From positions 1 through 49,077 of the forward strand of contig MCFE01000660.1 of assembly GCA_002104905.1 (NCBI GenBank): a stretch of DNA of 49,077 nucleotides, in the 5' to 3' direction. This DNA is from Basidiobolus meristosporus CBS 931.73 (Eukaryota; Basidiobolomycota; Basidiobolomycetes; Basidiobolales; Basidiobolaceae). This document shows, piece by piece, positions 9,869 to 19,802 of this stretch; the first letter of the stretch is position 1, and every line of letters starts with the position of its first letter. The translations under genes and the position numbers were made by a program. The notes under the pieces were generated by a model. That model saw nothing but the letters and a program-made list of their open reading frames with translations, did not search any database and was not told the origin of the DNA.

Positions 9869-10602
9869 AAGCATTGGGAGTAATGCATGGATATTGTAGG
9901 AATATTTATCCAGGAGCAGATCACCAATGCCAGCTTGACACATCTACAGCTTTTGTGCAAAGTGTTTGTGATGGGAGATGAGCTGTACCACAAGCATAAA
10001 GCTGAATGTATAGATCTCAGCTGCTACTGTATACATTTGCTACTCCATCTTGCCTGATGTGTTGAGAATATTGGACCTTGCTTCACCTTTTGGGAGTTCT
10101 ATATGGAGCACATGTGTGGGGAGATAGTAAGACAAGTCAAGTCACAGGTACTCCCATATCCCAATCTCATCAAGAATATTACATTCAAGTCTGTGAAGGA
10201 TATGTTGAGTTGGCACATAGAGGACAGGCATGAAAAGCTGGGAAACACTGAGGACAGATGTGGACATTGAGACCCCTATGCCCATGGCTTTAAGAAGCTA
10301 AGCAGCCCCAATGTGTGGGTAATCAGTTAAGTAATGCAAAGTTGAGTTGCATGCAACAAGCAACTAACTCTTAGTAGGAAGACTCTACTAAAGTATGTCA
10401 GGTTTCTCTTTACCACAAGGAGATTTCTACACCATTCAGTACATAATTTAAACAAACAAGAGCCAGAGCACACCTATAAGGGGGAATAGAATTAAGCAGA
10501 GAGAAGGAATATATTGGCTAAATACCAAAAAGCTCTTTGCAGATAATCAGGAGGTATTCATGGCAGAAGTGGCAGCAACCAAGCATACGTTTGCAAGATA
10601 TA
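9869..10602 (+). pseudogene. Tnp2 transposase relic F, C-terminal part
   Basis: Starts abruptly after the TA at 9867. It matches relic B from 37225 and relic C, covering the DUF4218-like region: K-H-K-A-E-x-I-D-L, then Y-C-I-H-x-L-L-H-L and a V-E-N-I-G-P-C-F-T-F-W-E-F block near 10000-10090. Next comes E-I-V-R-Q-V-K near 10115 and N-I-T-F-K-S-V near 10165-10190. The downstream part (about 10420-10600) matches relic G at 43380-43600, with R-E-E/E-I-Y-W-x-x-T-K-K/R-L-F-A and a following E-V/I-F-M-A. Stops and frameshifts are frequent. The 3' end is cut by the LTR at 10603. Confidence 0.65.
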
Positions 10603-10971
10603 TGTTACAAGTTTTCATTTAGAAGTTGTAGAGGAATAGGGAGTTTAGCTAGTATTGTATTCACTAAAACTTGAACTGATCTTGATGGAGGTTCCAGCAG
10701 CTCCTCAAATACATTTTGCCAGATCAATTGCTGACTAATTGTATTTCCTAGTATAGGTTGTGCCTGATGACTCATTTGATTGCCTCATCATTGTTCAATT
10801 AGATCTTACTTAACATATCTATTTCTGTATGATATGGATTTGCTGATTCATGTGCTGACTAATCCTACTGATCTGACTGATAACACTGATATACTGATAG
10901 GATCAACATAAAACTAATTGATTAGACTAAAAACTGAACTAACTTAAACATTCAGGTGGTATAGCATCACA
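10603..10971 (-). repeat. Gypsy LTR (367-bp family), copy 1
   Basis: Plus-strand limits TGTTACAAG...CATCACA, matching the LTRs at 20564-20930 and 26486-26852 throughout. In its sense strand (minus) it follows a fragment of integrase C-terminus and a degenerate purine tract (AGTAGGTGAGAA), so it is a 3' LTR. It abuts Tnp2 relic F on the left, marking the insertion site. Confidence 0.75.
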
Positions 10972-11215
10972 TTCTCACCTACTAAAGTTGAGAGGGTTCT
11001 CCCGAATTTCTTTTCTTGTGATACCATTATCTCAATGGTTTAGTATTGTCAGCAAGTCTTGCAAGCCTGAATCTGTCTCTATAAACGAAATCTTCCCTGA
11101 TATTACCTTGCTTGTCCATTAGTTGGCAAGTTGAAATGGACATTATCAGATCATCTTGAGGACAGAAATTTTGCCATACCTTCTGTATGTTTGGTGCCAA
11201 CAATTTTTGAGTAAG
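10972..11215 (-). pseudogene. Gypsy integrase C-terminal fragment
   Basis: Encodes Q-L-M-D-K-Q-G-N-I-R-E-D-F-V-Y-R-D-R and R-L-A-R-L-A-D-N-T, matching the C-terminal tail beyond the stop of the integrase at 21130-22272. It lies directly before its LTR. The rest of the element is replaced by an unrelated gypsy fragment on the left-hand (upstream) side. Confidence 0.7.
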
Positions 11216-12514
11216 CATGATAAATGTTATGAACCTTGCCTTTTTTGGCATAGTTGACTAATTGTGTATATTTGGTGGATAAATTGGACATATATTCAGG
11301 ATCTTCTGGGGAGCAAGTTTGAATAGGGGGGATGAGAATGTATTTAATAATGTAATTGGTAATGTTGGATTTATTGTAAAGTTTAGAGTTCTCTTCAAGA
11401 GCAGAACAAATTTTATTAAGGATATTTTTATGCCGGATTCTTGAGAAGATTTGGAGGTAGGTTTGAATAAAACTAACCCGTCTCTAGTGACAGAATAACT
11501 ACAAAAAAGTTTTGCTTTAGTCTAGTTGATGGCAGGCTGGTGTGACTATGAGTTTAAGCAGATAGGTTTTGAGGGTAGCAAAACTACACTTTTCAGCATT
11601 GAGAATCAGTCCAGCAGCTGTTGATCTGTTGATTACATTAGTGACATGGGTGGCATGATCATCATGGTTTGTAGAAAATATGAATACTTCATAAACAGAT
11701 ATCAATGCATATGGCACATTCTGGAGTACTATTATCAAAACTCTCTGGAACTTCCCAGTATATGTCTTTGGGCCAAAGGGAGCTCCCTGAAACATTCAAT
11801 GCATATTATTCCACATATGGGCAGTCTTACACTGATAATCTGGATGGATCTGTTATTGGTGATATGTACCATAAAGTCCAACTTGGAGAATAATTTTGCT
11901 CCTGATGATGAGGAGAAGATATCCTGGATTCTTGGGATTGAGAACTAGTCATCTTGGAGAAGCTTACTCAGGTGTCTGGGGTCCAAATAGGGCCACTTAA
12001 GAGTTAGATTTCCATCAATGCCCTTTTTAGGTGCAAGCATCAAAGGGCTGTTCAGTGTTGTGCTGACAGGGGCTTGAGTTATAATATCATTGTCAGCCAG
12101 CCTTTTGACTATTTTATCAGCTAAGTATTGACATGAATGTGGAATTGGGTATTGTCTCCTCCATGTTGAATCACCAGGTGGGTATTCTAACATAACAATG
12201 GTTGCTGGGATAGTGCAGAAGCTGTTCCTTGGAATAGCTTAGTTTCTTTCTATGGCCAGTTGAATATCCAATTTGACTGATTGAGAATATGCTTCAAAAG
12301 TTGGTGCTGACTCTTCTTTTTTGCATTGGAGTGAGATAATATCTGGAATGTGCTCCATTGTGGGTGACTGGGATTTAGGATTTTGGGATAGGGAACTAGT
12401 AGTCTGCCTATATGAAAGCCATGATTAGTAAAGGTGACTAGACCAGTGACTATGTGAGGTCCATCTACAATGTCAATAACTTCTATTTAATGGTTTATAG
12501 TTATTGAACCACAA
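11216..12514 (-). pseudogene. Second gypsy family: pol fragment (RT) with degraded YxDD
   Basis: On the minus strand from 12193, Y-P-P-G-D-S-T-W-R-R-Q-Y-P-I-P and A-P-V-S-T-T-L-N-S-P-L-M-L-A-P-K-K-G form the RT entry. Then L-D-P-R-H-L-S-K-L-L leads to P-F-G-P-K-T-Y-T-G-K-F-Q-R-V-L and N-H-D-D-H-A-T-H-V. The catalytic Y-V-D-D equivalent reads S-V-Y-E-V-F-I-F-S, so the polymerase is dead. The region 12200-12480 reads as protease-RT linker (I-V-T-G-L-V-T-F-T-N-H-G-F). The left portion (11216-11500) is open in patches but not recognised. This family is distinct from the two other gypsy groups here. Confidence 0.65.
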
Positions 12515-12516
12515 TA

Positions 12517-12855
12517 GACTTGTTCCATGAGATAGTGCCACATTGAGCCATGAGTGCCAAATGATGCCATAGTGTGCCAAGGAGGCCAAGTAAGCCTATA
12601 CTTGGCCACAGAGTATGAAACATAGCTTTTCATTGTCATGTAAAGCAGCACATTTGTCTCACCCACCATGCCAGAGAAAATCCATTTTTTGATCTTTTTT
12701 TTTGAATCAATGTTGTGCAGGATGTGTATGAGCACAGAAGGACTGAAGACATGCTTCTGGTACTCAATACACATGGCGGTCTGAAACTAGCTCCTGTAGC
12801 ATGTATCATGTCATAAAAATGCATGGCACTATCTTGGTCCACTGGTACTATCTGG
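12517..12855. mobile_element. Half hairpin P3 (left arm only)
   Basis: Begins GACTTGTTCCATGAGATAGTGCC after TA (12515-12516) and runs through a complete arm to ACTATCTGGC at 12855, then stops exactly where the loop should begin. No right arm follows. It contains the arm reading frame seen in other copies (M-C-I-E-Y-Q...M-E-Q-V-Y, minus, 12487-12774). It lies between the second-family gypsy pol and a zinc-knuckle fragment that may belong to the same element. Confidence 0.8.
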
Positions 12856-13060
12856 CTCTGCTGCTTCTTGGGATGTGTCCTAACTTGTTTGACTGCTTGG
12901 CAATGCCTTTGCATTCACTGGTATTATGACAACATCTTCCATAAAGCCCACAATTCTTGGTAGAAGCTGAATCTTCTTGGTCACACAACTGTTTTCTTTT
13001 CCAGTTGCTGCTGGATCTTGAGTGCTGTTGCCTCAAGTCTGGCTAACAGCCCCAGTCATG
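12856..13060 (-). pseudogene. Gag zinc-knuckle fragment of second gypsy family
   Basis: Encodes N-C-G-L-Y-G-R-C-C-H-N-T-S-E-C-K, a cysteine/histidine cluster like the nucleocapsid knuckle of some fungal gypsy Gags, followed by K-Q-S-N-K. Orientation agrees with the pol fragment at 11216-12514, so P3 probably inserted or recombined within one element. The next 240 bp to 13302 hold nothing recognisable. Confidence 0.45.
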
Positions 13061-13302
13061 GTGGCTGCAAGTGTACATGATGCTGAGATCTTGTCATAAG
13101 TTCATTCTGGGTTTCATGCTTTGATGATAGTAAAATTGCTCTGTAGCTAGTGTGAGAAGCATGAAAGAAAATGAGCTGTAAGCAATGGAGTATCATTGTT
13201 AACTCTGGCTAATCTCATTTGATGTTGGAATCTATGACAGAAGTGTTAAATAGATTAATCCTTTTACATTTTAGTTTTCCATAGGTTGCAGCTGGTGTGC
13301 AT

Positions 13303-13866
13303 CTAAGAAATGACTACGCTTTCAAGAAACTCAGTATGATTCTTTATAACATTGGCTCCTTCAACACAAAAAGGGAAGTATCTTGGTACAACCAACAGGG
13401 TAGATCCAGAGGGGGATATAGTACTGGAGGATCCAAAGGCACAACTTCTTGGCGGCTGATGCAGAGTAAGGCTTGGCAGATTTTCAATGCTGTCACCTAC
13501 TTTTGCAACATTCTCCTGAGCTTTGATTAATCTAATCTCATCTTGGTAACTGTATACAACTTTAAGGAATTCATCTCTGCAATGAATGACAGAACCTGTC
13601 TTGGCTAGCTTTGTGTGCTCAATCATCAAGATGTTTCTTTCAAGCTGTGCAGTCAACTCTTTCTGATTTTGTTGGGCTTCTTCAAACATGGAAAGATTTG
13701 AATTGCATGCTGAGCACATCTTACAAAATGGTTGAATGTACAGGATCTCAACAAAAAAAATGTTGTTTCCAAGAGAAATGTGTAGCAATGCTCTTATATA
13801 GTTTAGCTGAACCTTAGTGACACCTTGGTACAGAATTTTTGAATTCTCACCAAGTGGCAGAAACAT
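13303..13866 (-). CDS. Unrecognised 187-codon reading frame
   Basis: One of the few long undamaged frames that is not obviously a transposon gene. The product has a hydrophobic stretch and Cys cluster near residues 30-57 (C-K-M-C-S-A-C), a charged, possibly coiled segment (residues 60-130: E-E-A-Q-Q-N-Q-K-E-L-T-A-Q-L-E-R, Y-Q-D-E-I-R-L-I-K-A-Q-E-N-V), and a Ser/Pro-rich part. No family is recognised. It lies upstream of the zinc-knuckle fragment on the same strand, so it could be the N-terminal Gag part of that retroelement, or a chance or fragmentary frame. There is no support for expression. Confidence 0.35.
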   Translation of the reverse strand: MFLPLGENSKILYQGVTKVQLNYIRALLHISLGNNIFFVEILYIQPFCKMCSACNSNLSMFEEAQQNQKELTAQLERNILMIEHTKLAKTGSVIHCRDEFLKVVYSYQDEIRLIKAQENVAKVGDSIENLPSLTLHQPPRSCAFGSSSTISPSGSTLLVVPRYFPFCVEGANVIKNHTEFLESVVIS

Positions 13867-14440
13867 TAGCAGAGTGATTCTGGTATAATACTTGTCTTGT
13901 TCATAGCTGGATATGGCTATGAAGGCAACAAAGGTGGTATGCTATGCAGGCTAGGCCTGGTGCTCTTGGAAATGCTAGACATGCTAAGCTTGGGCTGAAA
14001 CTAGACTGAAATTGTTGAATTGTCAATTGTGCTGAGAAACAATCTTATTTTTGTTGATACAAACTCTATACCCAAAGGTTCAGTAAGCTTTATTTATACT
14101 TTTCTGATCAAATTGAGCTAATAAGCACCAACAGGCTGGACTAATTGAAATCAGTTTGGGTGCTGATAGGTGCATATGATAAATGAAGACTGCATCATCA
14201 ATTAGCTGATGTCTTGGCAACTTCTAACTAATTGGATAGATCTGGGATGACTAATCCCTTGGAAAAGCATAGCATGTGCATTGATCAGGTGTGAGAGCTA
14301 AAAGCAGATTTGCAGAGGTGATAAATAAGCCATAAGTGGGATTAGTTATCTTTGGGTTAGTGAAAAATATTTAGGGCACTAGATTTTCTAGTAGAGTAAA
14401 AATTGTAAGTTTTAAATGGTGATGCACATCACCACTTTTA
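13867..14440. repeat. Unclassified repeat R, copy 1
   Basis: No gene seen. The right part (about 14300-14410), with GATAAATAAGCCATAA and TTAGGGCACTAGATTTT, matches 33790-33880. It ends where Tnp2 relic E begins, as if the repeat had inserted there. It may be an LTR or a terminal piece of an unidentified element. The left part (13867-14215) is unassigned. Confidence 0.4.
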
Positions 14441-14670
14441 TGGAAGGAGCTTGTGATGAGATTTGAGCTGCTATACTACAAGCATAAAGCTGAACACATA
14501 GATCTCTGCTGCTACTGTATCCATTCTTTACTCTGTTTTGCTTTGTGTGCAGAGAATATGGGGCTTTGCTTGACCTTTTGAGATCTTCCTATGCAGCCAA
14601 TATCACACAGAATTGCTATAAAGTTGAGGAGATAGATGTTTGCCCATTGCAGCAGGTGTTCACATATGGT
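14441..14670 (+). pseudogene. Tnp2 transposase relic E, DUF4218-like fragment
   Basis: Short fragment matching relic B from about 37320: a Y-K-H-K-A-E-H-I-D-L-C block, then a Y-C-I-H-S-L-L-like and A-E-N-M-G-L-C-L-T-F block, spread over more than one frame. It diverges after about 14600-14670. Confidence 0.55.
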
Positions 14671-15640
14671 AAGTAAGCTGGGGACCAAATTTGTTTTGAT
14701 AGAAATTATATTTTTGATACTCATGATGGTAGTGGACAAGCAAAAAAAGAGGGGTGAACTCAAAGTGAGTTATACAAATGACACTAGGGGAGGGGTACAG
14801 AGGAAACACCTTTGGTGATCAGTATGAAGGGATTACACAAAGCTAGCTGTAGGTTGCCATATTGCTGCTATAACTCTGACAATGGTCTGCAAAGTAGGCA
14901 TAATATACTAACACATTGTCAGCCATAAAAGACAATTGGATGTATTAGCCAATTTGGTCTACTCAGATAGCTGTAGGGCACATTGAGATGTTAAGATAGC
15001 AAGCTACTTTTGCCTATAGGCTGTTGAAAAACCATCAACATTTTACTGTATTTACCATCAAACTAGAAAATGTTGACACAATCCTATTATAAGATTGTGC
15101 AAATGGTCAATATTTCCAAGTTGCCTGCATTATAGTGAGTACTTTATCAAATAAAGAGGAGTAATTCATAAGAATATAAATTGGTGCAAGCGGAGGTAGA
15201 AAAAGAAAATAGAATTCACAAAGCAATAAGTATTTCTGCCAAAATATTACTTTTCCATGACTTTGACATGAACACTATGTTGTAAAAATACGTAATTCCA
15301 CCTATATATTCACCTAACTTGGTCACTTATATCATTACCTTGCAATCCTAGAGAATACTGACCAAATTCCTTGTCAGGATTTACTTATAATATTTCACCA
15401 AAATATCAGGTACCCAGAACATGAAAATTCTCAAAGTGGTCCAAACAGCCCAAAACTTTGCACACATGCTCTTGGGACCTCTCTTAACCCATTTTACATG
15501 TTTGTAATGCCAAGACCATGTAAAAGTATAAATACTACTTTTACATTCAATAAATCATTAAGTGAAAACCACATAATCTACTGGTTCTCCCAATTACTTC
15601 CAATTTCTTCAATACTCTTAAAACACATTACAGCTTTATG
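14671..15640. other. No recognisable gene, AT-rich
   Basis: Nothing could be assigned in about 970 bp. There are no long frames and no clear match to other parts of the window. The last 50 bp lead into the decayed 3' end of gene X copy 2. Confidence 0.5.
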
Positions 15641-16996
15641 TCATTGTTGATTTACTGGCTCCCATATATTTTGGCCTTCAGCTGGCACAGCAAAGTCCAG
15701 CACCTCATTGGCCAGTCTTTACAATAATACCTTTCAATGTTCATGTGTACTTTCTTCTGCACTGCTCTTCCAGGAGTGCTGCAACCTCTGTGTTTACCTA
15801 CTGATGCTCCAAACTCCACTGTAGGGATTGTGATAGACTTTTGAGCTTTGAAAGTTGTTACTTTGCTCATCAGCAGGATCCCCACTGTGTTGGCAAAGAG
15901 GGATATGGAGGCAGTGGTAGACAAATTGCCTTTCTGCAATATGACATAGTGCACTGGAGTGTAGCTCAACTGACTGCACTTCCTGCTTTGAAGAAAGTCG
16001 CTGCTTTCTTGTTGGTAACTCTTCTGAGCTGTCATGGGACTCAACCTGAATAGGGCAAACAGTGTTAATTGGGAGGAACTGCAGCTTTTTTCTCTACTTG
16101 TCTGTTTTGGGCTTAGGTAGACTTTTCCCTCATCAACTTTACCTTATTCACTACAAAGTTTTTCACTGATCCTTTGGGTGTGTGCTTCCTGTATATAACA
16201 ACCTCTTAGCCTTTGTGAATGTGGCACTGGTACATTTCTCTTTGCCTACTTTTCCCTTGCTGGTACTATCCTGGCAACTTGGCTGATAGTTTTAGACTTT
16301 CAGCTCTGCTTGTGACAGGCTTATGGGAGAGCTACAGGTTTTTGATGCTGTTGGGACTTTGACTGCTACTGTAACTCAGTGCTTGTTGCATTAAACCAAG
16401 TTTTCTCTTTGATAAGTGCTCTACTAATACATCTGTTTTTTCCTGCTTGTCTCTTACTGACACTTACTTGGCAACCTAACATTTGTTTTTCTTTGGTTTT
16501 GAACTTTCAACTTTGGCTATTATAGGTATCTGAGAAAACTGCAGGGTTTTTGCATCTTCAGGTTCTACAGTGCCACTTTCACTAGGTACTTTTTGTATTG
16601 AGCTACCTTTTTTTCTTGATAAGTGATGCAGCTTTTCTGCCTGCTTGTCCCTTATTGAAACTCTTCTGACTCCCAGAAATTTCTTGGCCACATATTTGGC
16701 GCTTTTGGCCCTACTTGTGACAAGCTCCTGAGGAAGCTGCTAGTTTTAGCTCTGGCACCCTTGCTCTTCTGCCTGTGATTATTTCTGTCATTCTGCAGAC
16801 ACATTCTTAGCATACCAATTCTGGCCCAAAGTCAATTTGCTTACTTTAATTTAGGATAACACTGAAAGCACAGGTCAAGCAATTCACTTAGCTTTGAGTT
16901 GCTGAAGATCTCATAGTATACCTGCCTTGAGGTGATGCCATCCTTGACTTCAAACAGCCACTTAAGTGTCAACTCACCCTGCATCTTTGCACTCTA
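15641..16996 (-). pseudogene. Gene X copy 2, C-terminal two thirds
   Basis: Minus-strand gene, same family as X1 (40617-42330). After the P4 insertion it reads Q-G-E-L-T-L-K-W-L-F-E-V, S-K-L-S-E-L-L-D-L-C-F-Q-C-Y-P (aligned to N-A-L-D-L-F-H-K-H-Y-P in X1), then A-K-K-F-L-G-V-R-R-V-S-I-R-D-K-Q-A-E-K-L-H-H-L-S-R-K-K (16476-16691). More repeats of the same kind follow, decayed, at about 16050-16470. The C-terminal end near 15650-15780 (V-Q-K-K...K-D-W-P-M-R) aligns with the V-Q-E-N...Q-R-L-A-D-E region of X1 over several frames. Function unknown. Confidence 0.55.
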
Positions 16997-17730
16997 TAGA
17001 CTTGTTCCATTGGATAGTGCCACATTGAGCCATGAGTGCCAAATGATGCCGTAGTGTGCCAGAGAGGCCAAGTGAGCCTATACTTGGCCACAGAGTGTGA
17101 AACATAGATCTGCATCTTCATGCAAAGCATCCCCTGTGTTTCACCTATGATGCAGGAGAAAATCCATTTTTTGATGTTTTTTTGTGGATCAATATTGTGC
17201 AGGATCTGCAAGAGCACAGGAGAACTGAAGATATGCATCTGGTACTCAATACCCATGGCACTCTGAATCTAGCTTCTGTAGCTTGTATAATGTCACAAAA
17301 ATGCATGGCACTATCTTGGTCCACTGGTACTATCTGGCAATATAAGTGCTTTGTATAGATCTTACTTTAGGGCTAATATTTAAATATAGTGCCAGATAGT
17401 ACCAGTGGACCAAGATAGTGCCATGCATTTTTGTGACATGATACAAGCTACAGGAGCTAGATTTGGAGTGCCATGGGTATTGAGTACCAGATGCATATCT
17501 TCAATCCTTTAGTGCTCTTGCTCATCTTGCACAACATTGACCTAAAAAAAAAGGTCAAAAATGGATTTTCTCCATCACAATGAGTGAAACACAGGGGCTG
17601 CTTTGCATAAAGATGCAGATCTATGTTTCACACTCTATAGCCAAGTGTTGGCTCACTTGGCCTCACTGGCATGCTATGGTCTCACTTGACACTCATGGCT
17701 CAATGTGGCACTATCAAATGGAACAAGTCT
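16997..17730. mobile_element. Hairpin (foldback) element P4
   Basis: GACTTGTTCC starts at 16999 and GGAACAAGTC ends at 17729. Left arm about 346 bp, loop 17345-17384 (40 bp), right arm about 345 bp. The arms are roughly 90% complementary, better towards the loop, so P4 looks older than P5. It interrupts gene X copy 2. Removing the element with one TA makes the flanking frame read I-H-E-A-I-E-C-K-D, aligned with I-F-V-A-I-E-C-N-N in X1. The flanks show TATA on the left and TTA on the right, so the exact duplication is blurred. Confidence 0.85.
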
Positions 17731-17927
17731 TATGGCTTCATGGATCTTCAATGTCTTTGATCATCAGTTGTGGGTTGAATACCATAGTCTCTCCCTCCCA
17801 TTCTATTAGAGGCTTTTCTGAAGGCTGTATCTTCAGGCACTGTTGTTGTACTTCAATGACTATAGGGTGTTCCTCTGCTGCTGCTTTGGGAGGGGGCTGT
17901 GTTACTTCACACAGTCCATGCTTTCTG
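17731..17927 (-). pseudogene. Gene X copy 2, central block
   Basis: Encodes V-T-Q-P-P-P-K-A-A-A-E-E-H-P-I-V and S-E-K-P-L-I-E-W-E-G-E-T-M-V-F-N, matching M-S-Q-P-R-I-E-P-F and T-E-K-P-I-T-E-W-E-G-Y-T-V-V-F in X1. A gypsy fragment joins at about 17928, so the N-terminal third of this X copy is missing. It continues across P4 into 15641-16996. Confidence 0.6.
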
Positions 17928-18430
17928 GGGTACTGGAGTAACAGAATCATACTGTAATACCACCATAAGAGACATATGACTATCTTTCCTAAGTGCTCTA
18001 CAGTTCTGTGGCTTGCTAAGCTCACTTGTGTCCAACACACTGGAATTGATCAAGCTGAGATTCAGTCTGGCAGTTAGAAGCGCAAAGATCTGATTGCCAT
18101 TTTGTAACTTAGTAGCATGGGTTCTCCCATTTGTTGATGGCTTACAGATGAATAGCCATGTTCTTCAAAGTACCAGGTCAAGTTTGAAGTTTCCAAAAAT
18201 GTAGGTCTGTATGTCTTGTCCATAGCCATCAATACTTATTCTTACTGGCTGAGTGGTATGATTGACTATGTGAGAGTTCCTACCAGTTGTTAAGACTAAA
18301 GTTGATATAGTAGGTTCTGCGTTGATTCCAGCCTTCAAAGCAAATTGCTTTGACATGTAATTATGTGATGATCCAGATTCAATCATGATCTTGGAAGGTA
18401 CTGTTGAAATATCAGAGAGATATATTGGAA
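17928..18430 (-). pseudogene. Gypsy protease-region fragment
   Basis: Encodes M-I-E-S-G-S-S-H-N-Y-M-S-K-Q-F-A-L-K-A-G-I-N, then P-V-R-I-S-I-D-G-Y-G-Q-D-I-Q-T-Y-I-F, the retropepsin region of the 367-bp-LTR gypsy family. It is similar to 23700-23850 and 27070-27258. The catalytic Asp of D-S-G is Glu here, so it is inactive. Towards 17928 it continues into the protease-RT linker that also flanks 23620 and 24050. Confidence 0.6.
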
Positions 18431-18618
18431 GTGAAATGGAATGTTAGAAGATTTACATGAAATTCACTTGTATATTTGTTGAGTTGCATCACAGTATTCA
18501 TATTTCTTGCATAACCATATAATTGTTACTATTTGTTCATTATTAGGGGAGTCTCAGGAGTACATGTGCCATGTTTCAGCTCATTTGCACAGGCTTTAGA
18601 TTTTCCAAATATTCTGTA
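18431..18618. repeat. Repeat S, left part (interrupted by LTR B)
   Basis: Matches 28450-28650. The homology resumes at 19700-19800 on the other side of LTR B (ACAAACTAATTTCTAAGT...). So 28450-28800 is the empty-site version. It probably belongs to the untranslated or leader part of the gypsy family, since gag follows. No gene seen. Confidence 0.45.
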
Positions 18619-19692
18619 TGTTGTAGTGGGGTGACAGTGACACCCACTGACAGGTGTGCTAATTCCCTTATTTTCTACTTCCCTACATCTCTACTACACT
18701 TATTTTAGTTTTCTCCCAATTGTCTTACCCAATCAGTACTATCCCATAAGCCGGTTGACTATCACACCTGCTTACCTTATTGCATAAGTTACCCCTCACT
18801 TTATCTAAGATTACTAGCTATAAGTGCTTCTGTATTAGGCAAGTACCCGCGCCAGTACCTGTGACACATGATCAACCTGTGTCACCATACCTACCATTTT
18901 CATACCATATATGGTATCCCCATGTTACACAGGTTTCAGAATACTGATTCCTGATTGGTTGGATGTGCTGTGCCTCTTAGAACCTCCCAGCACCTACTTA
19001 GAACATTCTTAGGTCATTCTGATGTCATTAAGATTTCTATTAATATCCAGAACCATCTGGAACACCATGATTAGTAATCACTTAGCCAGTGAGAAAAGTA
19101 TATAAGGGAGGCTATCCCTCAACAATAAATCATCATCCCTTTTATCAATATACCAACTTATTGATTAGTGTGATCACTGCTACCTGCTGCTACCTGAACT
19201 TCCAACCCCAGACCATAGGACACTCCCAGGAAACCACGCTGACAGCCAACTGACCTTGGAGGTACTACTTGTGAGGAATACTCAGAGTAGGTATCTTTTA
19301 TTATATTTGATTCTTTCCCAAGTTTGTTCTTGTACAGGCAAAGATACTTTTCTGTCTTTGTAACTATTGACCACAGCTGCATTCTTATCAAGTCCCTGCT
19401 GGTGGAGTTTACAGTTGTTTTGACTTTGGAAGCTTTAGTACATAGTCATCTCAAAGGATGCTGAACTCAGCACATACTTTTGTTAAGACACCAACTAAGT
19501 TGGGGATTGTAGCTCAATAGTTTTCCCTTGACAATCTTGTGGCTTTTTTCCCCTTCACATTAGATTAGAGACAGAACTCAAGTATTCCTAGCAAGCTTTT
19601 GCCAGAGGTTATTGCACCCAGTGAACATCCCACACACAAAACACTTGAGAAGTTTTGGACATATCTCTCCCTTGGACTTGTACACCACCACA
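18619..19692 (+). repeat. Solo LTR, 1.07-kb family, copy B
   Basis: Begins TGTTGTAGTGGGGTGACAG and ends CACCACCACA. It is the plus-strand counterpart of 959-2032. The TATA box is at 19099-19106, followed by CAACAATAAATC. The 3' third shares AGCTGCATTC, GCTGGTGGAGTTTACAGTTG and TTGGGGATTGT.GCTCAATAG with the LTR at 44977-45854. The uninterrupted homologue of its target is at 28640. The flanks give only an imperfect duplication (TATGT and AACGT). Confidence 0.75.
19099..19106 (+). promoter_or_regulatory. LTR TATA box
   Basis: TATATAAG followed by GGGAGGCTATCCCTC, identical in layout to the site in LTR copy A. Likely LTR core promoter. Confidence 0.55.
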
Positions 19693-19802
19693 ACGTGATT
19701 GGTTCCTAATAATTAGCAAGTATCTAACAAACTAATTTCTAAGTTAATATTCTGAGATGCATTACTTAAATAAGTGCCATCTCATAACCTATTAATAATC
19801 AG

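Noticed and set aside
19500-19530. tRNA-like TAGCTCAATAG stretch (also near 45800)
   Set aside because: It resembles a pol III A box, but no cloverleaf with acceptor and T arms could be drawn. It is simply a conserved LTR block.
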